Source: Arthrobacter oryzae
Lineage (GTDB): Bacteria; Actinomycetota; Actinomycetes; Actinomycetales; Micrococcaceae
Direction of reading: 5' to 3'
DNA: 64,000 nucleotides
Assembly (NCBI RefSeq): GCF_030812315.1
Contig: NZ_JAUSSM010000004.1
Coordinates: 1 to 64,000, forward strand
Position 1 is the first letter of the stretch, and the number at the start of each line of letters is the position of its first letter. The notes under the pieces are model-generated. The model saw only the letters and a list, made by a program, of their open reading frames with translations, was not told the origin of the DNA and did not search any database. Of the stretch, positions 1 through 7,144 are shown piece after piece. A program made the position numbers and the translations under genes.

Positions 1-70
<70 letters not shown>

Positions 71-230
71 TAAAACAAAAACAGACACAACCAGGAACCA
101 CGGGAAAACGCGGAACCAGACTGCACAAAATTTGAAACCAGCTGAAAAACAACCGGATCACACCACGGGGTGGCACAATCCAGCCAAATCCAACCAATCC
201 ATATAAACAAATTGGTATCAACAAACTTGG

Positions 231-253
231 CACACTATTGAGTTCTCAAACAA
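231..253 (-). promoter_or_regulatory. rRNA leader boxA-like antitermination element
   Basis: On the minus strand, between the rRNA promoter and the 16S start, lies TTGTTTGAGAACTCAATAGT followed by GTG. This block is typical of actinobacterial rRNA leaders and spacers and is associated with Nus-factor antitermination and RNase III processing. The AT-rich stretch 190-230 after it is probably part of the processing stem. Confidence 0.65.
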
Positions 254-484
254 CAGACACACCCGGCACCACCACAACCAACAACTCGGTCGCGGATCGC
301 TCCGGAGCAACTTTCCAAACTTACCCGCTTCCGGGAAGCTTTGCAAACCCGCGTTTCCGCAGTTCCAAGCTCCACCACAAGGGCCCCCACCCGGTTTCCG
401 CACGCCAGCAAAGACGCCGTTTTTCAGGCCATTCAGAAGGGGGTCGGTCGCTATCTTTCCGCATCAGCGGCGGCGACTCGAATT

Positions 485-513
485 ACTTTACACGGGCCTT
501 AGACCCTGCGCAA
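485..513 (-). promoter_or_regulatory. candidate rRNA operon promoter
   Basis: Minus strand: -35 TTGCGC (508-513), 17-base spacer, -10 TAAAGT (485-490). Its place upstream of the leader elements and 16S gene fits the main rrn promoter. Further rrn promoters may lie at higher coordinates. It was identified by eye only. Confidence 0.5.
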
Positions 514-795
514 ACCGGGCCAATCAGGGCGTCCGATGCGCCAAAAACCCTGGAATGGCGCGGGCTGGAGACTTGCCAGGCCGCAGCCGCCCCTAAAATC
601 CGCCGAAACGGCTTTCTGTGGAGCCCGTCATACTCCGAGGCCGCGCGCTGAGTTCCCCCAAGTAGGTAGCAGCAGATGCCGTTTTGATGCCCCGGAACGA
701 TACCAGCTGCTACCCAGTTGGGCTGGCTGGCCCGCCCGGTCCAAGCACCTCATCTCCCCGGAGGAAACACCCCTTGAATCCTGCAGGGCCGGGCG
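514..795. other. intergenic region between divergent rRNA operon and hydrolase
   Basis: About 280 bases without a convincing gene. Short open frames here lack ribosome binding sites and recognisable protein sequence. The rightmost part carries the promoter of the hydrolase; the left part may hold additional upstream activating sequence for the rRNA promoter. Confidence 0.5.
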
Positions 796-801
796 TATGG
801 T
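796..801 (+). promoter_or_regulatory. -10 box of a leaderless promoter (hydrolase copy 1)
   Basis: TATGGT lies exactly six bases before the ATG at 808, which would put transcription start on the A of the start codon. The same TATGGT-N6-ATG layout precedes both other copies of this hydrolase (44560-44565 and 55110-55115). No Shine-Dalgarno sequence is present. The -35 region is not well conserved. Confidence 0.5.
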
Positions 802-807
802 TCTTCC

Positions 808-1587
808 ATGGGACCGATTCGGGCCATGCTTCTTCCCGGTGCAGTGCTTCCCGCTCAGCGCGCGTACGGCGCGCTGATTGAGGCCCTGGGACCGGACGTC
901 GACGCCGCTGCCAAGGACCTTGAGCTCTATGCAGGCGAGGATCCGCCGCCGGGCTGGAGCCTGGACACTGAGGTAGATGGCGTGCTGCGCGAAGCCGATG
1001 CCCGGGGGTGGGCAACGTTCCATCTCGCGGGGTACTCCGGCGGGGGTGCGGCGGCGTTGGCCGTCGCCGCCGGACACCCTGAGCGCTTGTTAAGCCTGTC
1101 CCTGTTTGAGCCCGCCTGGGCCGGAACCTGGGATTGGAGTCGGGCCCACGCCCTGATGTGGGAGAAGCATGACGCACTGGAGGCGCTGCCGGCCGACCAG
1201 TTCTTGCCGGCGTTCATGCGGCTGGCAGTCAAGCCCGACGTCGTCCTTCCGCCGCCGCCGGCGGGCGACCCTCCGCCGTGGATGGCCAGACGCCCGGCAG
1301 GAATCATGGCGTTCCTGAAGAACTTCAGGAGCTACAACCTGGACCGTGCACGGCTGGCCAGCTTCGACCGGCCGGTGCTCTTCGTCCTGGGCGGCCTGAG
1401 CAACCCGGACAACTACGAGGAAACGGGCGCCCGGTTGTCCACGGTCTTCCCCGACTACCGCCTCGAGGTCTTCGAAGTGCGCCACCACTTCGATCCCCCG
1501 CACCGGATCGAACCCGACCGCCTAGCCGGGTTGTTGCGTGTGCACTGGGACCGCGCCGAAATCAGGCACCGTGCAGACCTTCTCTGA
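808..1587 (+). CDS. alpha/beta hydrolase (paralogue 1 of 3)
   Basis: A 259-residue soluble protein of the alpha/beta hydrolase fold. The nucleophile elbow reads AGYSGGG (Ser near residue 75), the pattern of carboxylesterase or lipase-like enzymes. A C-terminal His-rich stretch [10 protein letters not shown] probably holds the catalytic His. The substrate is unknown. Two close relatives sit at 44572-45357 and 55122-55907, and this is the most divergent of the three. There is no signal peptide. The start is set by a TATGGT box six bases upstream, suggesting a leaderless transcript. The end overlaps the following broken monooxygenase gene by 17 bases, so the two were probably cotranscribed. Confidence 0.85.
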   Translation: MGPIRAMLLPGAVLPAQRAYGALIEALGPDVDAAAKDLELYAGEDPPPGWSLDTEVDGVLREADARGWATFHLAGYSGGGAAALAVAAGHPERLLSLSLFEPAWAGTWDWSRAHALMWEKHDALEALPADQFLPAFMRLAVKPDVVLPPPPAGDPPPWMARRPAGIMAFLKNFRSYNLDRARLASFDRPVLFVLGGLSNPDNYEETGARLSTVFPDYRLEVFEVRHHFDPPHRIEPDRLAGLLRVHWDRAEIRHRADLL

Positions 1588-2857
1588 CCCGTTCCCAGCA
1601 ACACCCGCGAACCACACGAGCCAGGTGGACACCCTGGTGGTCGGTGCCGGGCAGGCGGGCCTGGCCATGAGCTACTGGCTGAGCCAAACCGGCGTCGAAC
1701 ATCAGTTGCTGGAACGGCGCCCCGCGCTGGGCGGGGCGTGGCAGGACCGTTGGGACGCGTTCGTCCTGAACACGCCGAACTTTTCCCTCGCGCTGCCCTG
1801 AGGGACCTATGACGGCCCGGTTCCGGAGGCGTTCATGCCGCGCGCGGACGTCGTGGATTACATGCGGAAGTATGCCGAGACCATCGGGGCCCCCGTCCTG
1901 ACAGACACGGATGTCACCCGCATCGCGCCTATGGACGGAAACGGCTTCAGCGTGGAAACCACCCAGGGCAGCTGGCGGGCACGCAACGTGGTGCTGGCCA
2001 CCGGCGGCTACCAGAAACCGAAACTCCCCGCGCTATCGGCAAAGCTGCCGGCCCACATCCTGCAACTGCACACGGACGGCTACCGCAACCCGGAACAGCT
2101 GCCCGACGGGGCGGTCCTGATTGTGGGGACCGGCCAGTCCGGGGGCCAGATCGCGGAGGAACTGCTAGCCGTCGGCCGGGAAATCCACTTGGCGGTGTCC
2201 ACTTGCCCCGAAGCACCGCGCCGGTACCGTGGCCAGGACGTCATCTACTGGATGATGCAGGTTGCCCAGAACGGCCCGGAGTACGGACTCAACGGCCTCA
2301 CCGTGGGCCAGCTGCCCTCCCCCGCGGCGCGGTTCATGTGCAACCCGCTGGTGTCCGGCGCCGACGGCGGCCATGACATCCATCTGCGGGATCTCGGCCG
2401 CCGCGGCGTTCGGCTGCACGGCCATTTGCAAGCAGCCGACGACGTCGAACTCGTCTTCAGTGACGACCTTCCGGCGCGCTTGGGCGTCGTGGAGCGGACG
2501 TTCTACCAGCGCATGCGGCCGATGTTCGATGCCTACATTGCCGTTGCGGGCCTGTCAGCCCCGGAAGCGGAACCGCCGCGCAAGGACGACTGGGTTCCGT
2601 CTGAACCGGCGCGGCTGAAGCTTGAGGCCTCGAACATCACGTCGGTCATCTGGGCAACGGGCTACAGGCTGGACTTCAGCATTTTGGACATCCCGGTGCT
2701 GGACGAGTGGAACTACCCCCGCCACCACCGCGGGGTCACCGAACACCCGGGCCTTTACGCGGTCGGACTCCCGTGGCTGACCGGGCACGGCTCGTCGATT
2801 GTGGCCGGGGTCGGGCGCGACGCCAAGTACATCGCGGAGTACATCGCAGCACGGTGA
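1571..2857 (+). pseudogene. flavin-containing monooxygenase, interrupted by an in-frame TGA
   Basis: The protein belongs to the CzcO/FMO-type NAD(P)-binding flavoprotein family. The FAD site [10 protein letters not shown] lies about 20 residues from the GTG at 1571, and the NADPH site IVGTGQSGGQ lies in the second half. A TGA at 1799-1801 splits it: the frame ends after SLALP and continues in the same frame with GTYDGPVPEAFMPR, which family members have as continuous sequence. There is no frameshift, only the stop codon. A truncated product from ATG 1835 would lack the FAD site. The lesion is either a real nonsense mutation or a single-base sequencing error. The gene overlaps the hydrolase upstream. 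Confidence 0.8.
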
Positions 2858-2905
2858 AGCGACCGCTTAGGTAGGCCGGTTACGTAAGCCGGTTAGCAGC
2901 GGAAA

Positions 2906-3673
2906 TTACTCCGCACAAAGCCCGTCGAAATGCACCGGTGTGGCCAGGCCGGCGGCGCTGAACCAGTCCTTTGCCCAGGCCTGGACTGAAGGCTTCCCGA
3001 GCTGTTCGATGACCTGTTCCGGCGGTCCGGCGAACACGGATTCCCCGTCCTCGACGCACTCGCCGGCAGCAATGCCGGCAAGCAGCCCGAAGAGGGCCGG
3101 CTGGTCCAGGAACGGAAGTTTCCCGCCGTCGCCGTCGCTCAGAACGCCCCAGCGGGAGGTGAACAGCGAAAAGTCCTCGGGATATTCGCCGTGGCCCACT
3201 TGGAGCGGGCAGGCCTCCGCGTTGAGCTGGATCCGCCGGTAGTTGGGCTCCGTTTCGTCCAGTGCCAGCAGCTGGCGTTCGTCCAGCCACGACACCCAGA
3301 CCGGAGTGCACTCCCCAAGCAGCGGGTACGGAGCGGCGGCAATGTAGCCGGCCCTGCTCACGTGCGCGGAGTGGCCGACGGCGATGTTGTGGAGCTGGCC
3401 ACGGACCAGAGGCAGGACAGGGCTGACAGGCCGGTGGTAGGCGGCGAACTTTCTTCGCATCACGTCGGCACTGGCATTCGAGCCGATGGAGACCACCATG
3501 GAGCGGGAGTCGAGCGGAGCGGCGTCGGCTTCTGCGAGCGCCCGGTCCAGGCCGACTGCCAGCTCAAGGGGCAAGAAGCTGTCGCCGTCCATCACACCTG
3601 AGGATTCGGGCGCATCCCACGGATACAGCAGCGGATCGAGCTCGGTGCTGTTATCGCTCGTGGTCATGCCCAT
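2906..3673 (-). CDS. conserved hypothetical protein
   Basis: A 255-residue soluble protein that I do not recognise with certainty. An N-terminal acidic segment is followed by VVSIGSNAS and later a PVWVSWLDERQLLALDETEP block. The SIGSN stretch and the layout recall the gamma-glutamylcyclotransferase-like (YGSN) fold, but this is a guess. The start at 3673 has GAGGAAG about ten bases upstream. It reads in the same direction as the next gene (3700-4071), with only a 26-base gap, so the two may be cotranscribed. Confidence 0.65.
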   Translation of the reverse strand: MGMTTSDNSTELDPLLYPWDAPESSGVMDGDSFLPLELAVGLDRALAEADAAPLDSRSMVVSIGSNASADVMRRKFAAYHRPVSPVLPLVRGQLHNIAVGHSAHVSRAGYIAAAPYPLLGECTPVWVSWLDERQLLALDETEPNYRRIQLNAEACPLQVGHGEYPEDFSLFTSRWGVLSDGDGGKLPFLDQPALFGLLAGIAAGECVEDGESVFAGPPEQVIEQLGKPSVQAWAKDWFSAAGLATPVHFDGLCAE

Positions 3674-3699
3674 CGGTCAGTCTTCCTCGTGGTGCAGCG

Positions 3700-4071
3700 T
3701 CAGTCACCCATGCCGGGGTGGACGGGCACGAAGTCGATCTTGTTTCCCGGGCTGGTCTTCTTCGTCGGAGACCGCGAGAATCCTTTCGCGTCCAGGTGGT
3801 TCTGCGCCCGGTATTCGGCCAGGGCCTCGTCGTAGGCCCTGTTGAGCCTGCCGCCGGAGAGCTCCTCCGTTGTGCCGTCGGCAAAGGTGACGCTAATAAG
3901 GACGCTTTCCGGGAAGTGCCGGTTCATCCGGACATAGCCATCGGCATCCTGCTGGAGATTAATCAAAGTGTCGTTCGCTTTCGTGGTCGTGACTTCCAGT
4001 GTCCCGCACTTTTCGTTGCCGCAGGTCCTAACGCCTATTTCCCCGCCAGGCACGCACCTTAAACAACCCAA
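3700..4071 (-). CDS. hypothetical protein next to the IS insertion
   Basis: A protein of up to 123 residues. It starts at a TTG (4071) and has four Cys near the N terminus, or may start later at the VTTTKAND segment. The body is a compact domain with no recognised family (SVTFADGTTEELSGG). The frame stays open upstream to the IS boundary at 4098, but the sequence there reconstructs a terminator of the gene on the far side of the IS, so the insertion probably did not truncate this gene. The start codon is uncertain. Confidence 0.5.
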   Translation of the reverse strand: MGCLRCVPGGEIGVRTCGNEKCGTLEVTTTKANDTLINLQQDADGYVRMNRHFPESVLISVTFADGTTEELSGGRLNRAYDEALAEYRAQNHLDAKGFSRSPTKKTSPGNKIDFVPVHPGMGD

Positions 4072-4090
4072 GGCCTTAAATAACCCAAGG
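4057..4090. repeat. tandem 17-bp repeat
   Basis: Two adjacent 17-base units, CCTTAAACAACCCAAGG (4057-4073) and CCTTAAATAACCCAAGG (4074-4090), differ at one base. They lie between the hypothetical gene and the left end of the IS, and the second unit runs into the left arm of the split terminator. Confidence 0.8.
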
Positions 4091-4097
4091 CCCGGAT

Positions 4098-4121
4098 TGA
4101 AGTGGTCCCCGAAAGTTGGAC
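4098..4121. repeat. right terminal inverted repeat of the IS
   Basis: Reads TGAAGTGGTCCCCGAA then AGTTGGAC. It matches the other end (TGAACTGCTCCCCGAAGG then TTGGAC) apart from one extra base and a few substitutions. It is followed by a subterminal imperfect palindrome around 4118-4140, as at the other end. Confidence 0.8.
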
Positions 4122-4168
4122 TCGTAAATGTGCGAGGTCCACTCTAGCGGCCATAGACCGGCCTTCGA

Positions 4169-4201
4169 AAAAGTCCCCGTCCCATTGGGACGGGGACTTT
4201 T
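4169..4201. terminator. bidirectional terminator inside the IS
   Basis: Perfect 15-bp stem AAAAGTCCCCGTCCC / GGGACGGGGACTTTT with a 3-base loop, followed by U-rich sequence on both strands. It lies just downstream of the passenger gene (stop at 4209) and inside the terminal repeat, so it would end passenger transcription before the IS boundary. Confidence 0.85.
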
Positions 4202-4208
4202 GTCGTTG

Positions 4209-4793
4209 CTATTCCGGCGGGGAATCCCGGGTCACCAGTCGTGGATTAGCGTGAGCGGTGGCAGTGGGCGGGCCCTGCCACATTTTGATGAAACGCGGCA
4301 GGCTCTTGCCGTGCTCTGATTCGGAAGACAAGACAGACACTGGTGATGGCGATTCCTTCCAGAACTGGACGAAATGCCGTTCGACTGACGATTCCACGAC
4401 CAGGTCAAAGGCTGTGTCGCGGCCTGTGGCGTGGAGTCTGGCACGGTAGCTGCCATTCTGATCACCCGTGATGGTGCCGACGTCCTTCATCTCCCAGGCT
4501 GCGGGCGTGTTGAAGTAGGCGCGGCCCTCCGGGATCATCAGCGACACCTCGTGGATGTCTTCCCAGCCTGGCGAGAGGGCCTCCGGTCTCGATCGAAGGA
4601 CTTCGACAGTCAGGTCAATGGGCCCTGAATGGACTCCGGTGGAGACCAACGGAACCGCCAGCCGAGTCGCCTGGCTCTCCCCGCGCATGGCCGCCTGCAG
4701 GGCAGCTGCGGGGTCCGCCGGAGGAAAGGGCTCCACCACGAAGTCCACGACATGACCCGACGCATGTATGACGAAAGTTACGTACTCGATCAC
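4209..4793 (-). CDS. IS passenger gene, hypothetical protein
   Basis: A 194-residue protein starting at GTG 4793, with AAAGGCAGG a few bases upstream. It has no recognised family, membrane segment or signal peptide. The N-terminal half looks beta-rich (MIEYVTFVIHASGHVVDFVV) and a C-terminal half follows with FVQFWKESP. It reads in the same direction as the transposase, about 100 bases behind it, and has its own terminator before the terminal repeat. It is therefore inside the mobile unit but is not a transposase part. The function is unknown; accessory, resistance or regulatory roles are all possible. Confidence 0.65.
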   Translation of the reverse strand: MIEYVTFVIHASGHVVDFVVEPFPPADPAAALQAAMRGESQATRLAVPLVSTGVHSGPIDLTVEVLRSRPEALSPGWEDIHEVSLMIPEGRAYFNTPAAWEMKDVGTITGDQNGSYRARLHATGRDTAFDLVVESSVERHFVQFWKESPSPVSVLSSESEHGKSLPRFIKMWQGPPTATAHANPRLVTRDSPPE

Positions 4794-4894
4794 AGGCCCT
4801 GCCTTTCAAGCAATTTTGATTGGAATGCCTCGCATTGAACATACAAGACGCAGGCGGGTGGATTATCCCGTAGAGCGTTGGCTAAGTAGGAGAC

Positions 4895-5779
4895 CTATGC
4901 CGCAAGCATCTGAGCACGATACTCGACCGGGCTCAATCCCTTGAGCTTGGTGGAAATTCTTTCAGTGTTGTACCAGCGGATGTACTCGTGCAGCGCTGCT
5001 GTCAGTGCGTCGGCGTTGAGGAACCGGACGCGGTGGAAGAGCTCTTCCTTCAGGTGTCCGAAGAAGTTCTCCATCACGGCGTTGTCGTAGCAGTTGGCTT
5101 TGCGGGACATCGACTGGACCGCGCCGGCGTCCGCCAAGAGTGTGCGCCATGAGGTGTGCTGGTATTGGAATCCCTGGTCGGAGTGCACGAGGGGTTTCTG
5201 CCCCGTCTCCAGCGTGGCCAAGGCGCTGCGCAGAGAGTCGTTGGCCAGCGCCAGATTGGGCGAGGTGCCAATGGCGTAGGAGATGATCTGCCGGTCAAAA
5301 AGGTCCATGACCGGTGATAGGTAGAGTTTCCTGTCGCCGACGCTGAACTCGGTCACACCGGTAACCCACTTCTGATTCGGCGCATCCGCTTCGAACTGGC
5401 GTTTCAACAGGTTCGGGGCAATAACGCCCTGCTCGCCCTGGTAGGAGTTGTAGCGCTTTTTCCGCCGGACCTTGCAGACCAACCCCAGCACACCCATCAG
5501 CTTCAGCACGGTCTTCTTCGCGACCGTCCAGCCTTGCTTGACGAGTTCGATATGGACACGGCGGTGACCATACCGGGCGTGGCTCTTCTCAAAGATGCCC
5601 GTGACCGCTGCTTTGAGCTCTGCTTGCGGGTCAGGAGCCAGCAGCCGAGCTTGATGATAGAAGAACATGGACCGGGGCAGGCCGGCAACGTCCAACAGAA
5701 CTTCCAACCGGTGTTCGGCCTTGAGAGCGATGACAGCGCGGACTTTTAGCGCTGTCCCTCGTCCCTCAAGGCGTTTACT
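4895..5779 (-). CDS. IS3-family transposase OrfB (integrase domain), catalytic Asp lost
   Basis: The DDE integrase half of an IS150-group transposase, made as an OrfAB fusion by -1 frameshifting at 5779-5785. Numbered from the internal ATG at 5707, motifs are an HTH_21-like start (KSHARYGHRRVH), then WVTGVTEF, VHSDQGF (Asp177) and DNAVMENFF (Glu213), giving the expected 35-residue D-E spacing. The first catalytic residue, Asp in WVTDVTEF of relatives, is Gly here (codon GGT at 5357-5359, one base from GAT). The protein should be unable to catalyse transposition. Length is otherwise complete, ending with SPVEYRAQ near the C terminus. Confidence 0.9.
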   Translation of the reverse strand, partial: SKRLEGRGTALKVRAVIALKAEHRLEVLLDVAGLPRSMFFYHQARLLAPDPQAELKAAVTGIFEKSHARYGHRRVHIELVKQGWTVAKKTVLKLMGVLGLVCKVRRKKRYNSYQGEQGVIAPNLLKRQFEADAPNQKWVTGVTEFSVGDRKLYLSPVMDLFDRQIISYAIGTSPNLALANDSLRSALATLETGQKPLVHSDQGFQYQHTSWRTLLADAGAVQSMSRKANCYDNAVMENFFGHLKEELFHRVRFLNADALTAALHEYIRWYNTERISTKLKGLSPVEYRAQMLAA

Positions 5780-6234
5780 TTTCCCAAGAAGGCCACCTCT
5801 GCCCGCAACCGCTCGTTCTCGCGACGAAGCCGCTGCAGCTCAGACTCCGGCTCGGCCGGCAGCTGAGGAAGAGAGGTCGGCCGGCCCGGTGATTTCGGGC
5901 GCAAGCCGTCCTCGCCTTCGTTGCGGTATATCCGCGCCCACTTCTTGATCAGATCCGGCGAGGAGAGTTGGAGGTCCTTCGCCAGAGCGACCTGGCTCTC
6001 CCCGGCCAGGAACCGACGGACCGTATCGAGTTTGAACTCAAACGTGAACTTCCGATGGGTCGATTTGGTCACCAGCGCCGTACCTCCGCGAACTCTCCAC
6101 AGGGCATGAATGCGGATGACAGCTTTTGAACGGACTCCTAATCTCGTCGCCGCTGCCTTCGCACCCCAACCAATCTCGAACAACGCTACCGCGGCCTCGC
6201 GCTGTTCCTCAGATAACGAACTACTGTCCTGCAT
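5746..6234 (-). CDS. IS3-family transposase OrfA (DNA-binding)
   Basis: A 162-residue HTH protein with two helix-turn-helix segments (EQREAAVALFEIGWGAKAAA and the later FKLDTVRRFLAGES region) and a C-terminal leucine-zipper-like stretch ESELQRLRRENERLRAEV. This is the usual OrfA of IS3/IS150 elements, which binds the terminal repeats and regulates OrfAB. The start ATG at 6234 follows the left-end hairpin. The frame ends at 5746, beyond the slippery site that feeds OrfB. Confidence 0.9.
   Translation of the reverse strand: MQDSSSLSEEQREAAVALFEIGWGAKAAATRLGVRSKAVIRIHALWRVRGGTALVTKSTHRKFTFEFKLDTVRRFLAGESQVALAKDLQLSSPDLIKKWARIYRNEGEDGLRPKSPGRPTSLPQLPAEPESELQRLRRENERLRAEVAFLGKVNALRDEGQR
5779..5785 (-). 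promoter_or_regulatory. programmed -1 ribosomal frameshift site
   Basis: The heptamer G GGA AAA sits in the OrfA frame (FLGK codons) and has the X XXY YYZ form. Slipping back one base continues into SKRLEGRGTALKVRAV and then the OrfB sequence with no stop. This is how IS3-family elements make the OrfAB transposase. Confidence 0.8.
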
Positions 6235-6268
6235 AAAACTGCTCCCCGATAGAAGGTCCGATTTCTCG

Positions 6269-6292
6269 GTCCAACCTTCGGGGAGCAGTTCA
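6269..6292. repeat. left terminal inverted repeat of the IS
   Basis: On the minus strand reads TGAACTGCTCCCCGAAGG then TTGGAC, immediately upstream of OrfA. Together with 6239-6252 it can form a long hairpin (AACTGCTCCCCGA pairing with TCGGGGAGCAGTT) just ahead of the OrfA start. Such structures commonly shield transposase translation from outside transcription. Confidence 0.85.
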
Positions 6293-6302
6293 GATGGGGG
6301 TT

Positions 6303-6312
6303 CCGGGCCTTG
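6303..6312 (-). terminator. half of a terminator stem split by the IS
   Basis: CCGGGCCTTG here pairs perfectly with CAAGGCCCGG at 4086-4095 on the other side of the IS. Before insertion these formed a 10-bp stem with a 9-base loop, downstream of the secreted-protein gene at 6355-6849. The IS landed inside the loop, so the gene has probably lost its native terminator. Confidence 0.75.
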
Positions 6313-6354
6313 AGCGTTTCGGGAGCCGGGCTCAGCGGCTGCCCGGGGAGGGCG

Positions 6355-6849
6355 TCAGTCGGACATTGACGTGACGCCGCTGTAGTACCAGCCGGTGTAC
6401 GGCGACCAGACGCCGTTGCTGCCTTCCTGGAAGCTGATCTTGTGGTAGACCTCCTCGTTGCCGATCTCGCCGTTCACCAGGGTGCGGACGTTGGAGATGG
6501 TCACGGCTCCGCTGTACTGGTTCAGGTGCCGGCTGAACGTGCTGGTGCCCAGGTGGTCGTCGCCGTTGGGCCAGTCGTCCTGCTCCCAGCGCTGCTGCGT
6601 GATGTTGATGTAGCGGTCGGTGTTGCAGTAGACCCGCATCCGGTAGTCCACCAGCTTCACGCCGGAAGAATTGTGGCCGGCGAACACCGGGGCGAGCGGG
6701 GTCACCGAGCAGGCGTAGTTGGTGCCGGCCGCCTGGGCCGGGGCGGCCAGGGCGAACGGTGCCGCCACTGCTCCGAGCCCGATGGCGGTCAGCAGGGCCA
6801 CCTTGCGGCGGACGGAGTGGGACTTCTTGGTGGTTGGTGCGTTGGACAT
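6355..6849 (-). CDS. small secreted protein of unknown function
   Basis: A 164-residue protein with a clear signal peptide: basic start with KKSHSVRRK, hydrophobic core, cleavage after APAQA near residue 40. The mature part has two Cys (NYACSVT and RVYCNTD), many aromatic residues (QQRWEQDDWPNG, TGWYYSGV) and looks like a beta-rich extracellular domain. The start at 6849 is preceded by AGGAGC at the right distance, which excludes the longer frame to 6993. No family was recognised. Its terminator was split by the IS downstream. Confidence 0.8.
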   Translation of the reverse strand: MSNAPTTKKSHSVRRKVALLTAIGLGAVAAPFALAAPAQAAGTNYACSVTPLAPVFAGHNSSGVKLVDYRMRVYCNTDRYINITQQRWEQDDWPNGDDHLGTSTFSRHLNQYSGAVTISNVRTLVNGEIGNEEVYHKISFQEGSNGVWSPYTGWYYSGVTSMSD

Positions 6850-7144
6850 GGAGTTGCTCCTGAGGGGAAAGATGCAGTGGGGATGAGGTGCTTTGCCCGG
6901 CATTCCGGGGCTCCGGATCCGCCGGGATTTTCCCTGCGTTCCGATGTATCCATAGTGGATCCGGCGACCCCTCCCGCACTTCCGTGCTAGCACGTAAATC
7001 TACTGGCGAGTATCGAAACGCCCCCAGATAGCGCGGGCACCTTTACATCCCGCCGGTCCGCGGCCAAAATAACTCACACCACAGCCTCCACTGGGACCAC
7101 AGCGCGCTGTCACTCAGAACCTGCCACAGCAGAGGGGTGCCACC

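Larger units (their letters stand above)
4098..6292 (-). mobile_element. IS3-family (IS150-like) insertion sequence with a passenger gene
   Basis: The element is bounded by related terminal repeats (4098-4121 and 6269-6292) and flanked by a 3-bp direct repeat GAT (4095-4097 and 6293-6295), the target duplication typical of IS3. At 2195 bp it is far longer than the usual 1.2-1.5 kb because 775 bases, with a 194-residue gene and its own terminator, lie between the transposase stop and the right end. Joining the flanks and removing one GAT restores a perfect 10-bp terminator stem (4086-4095 with 6303-6312), which supports these boundaries. The transposase has lost its first catalytic Asp. Confidence 0.85.

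Noticed and set aside
238..881. Several open frames in the rRNA leader and upstream region
   Set aside because: They overlap the rRNA leader and promoter, lack ribosome sites and have no protein character.
2871..2896. Direct repeat GTAGGCCGGTTAC/GTAAGCCGGTTAG
   Set aside because: Very short and imperfect, between convergent genes, with no further copies.
4860..4894. Degenerate IS right end close to the transposase stop
   Set aside because: CCCGTAGAGCGTTGGC loosely resembles the terminal repeat, but there is no target duplication next to it, whereas the 4098 end has a good repeat, GAT duplication and a restored terminator.
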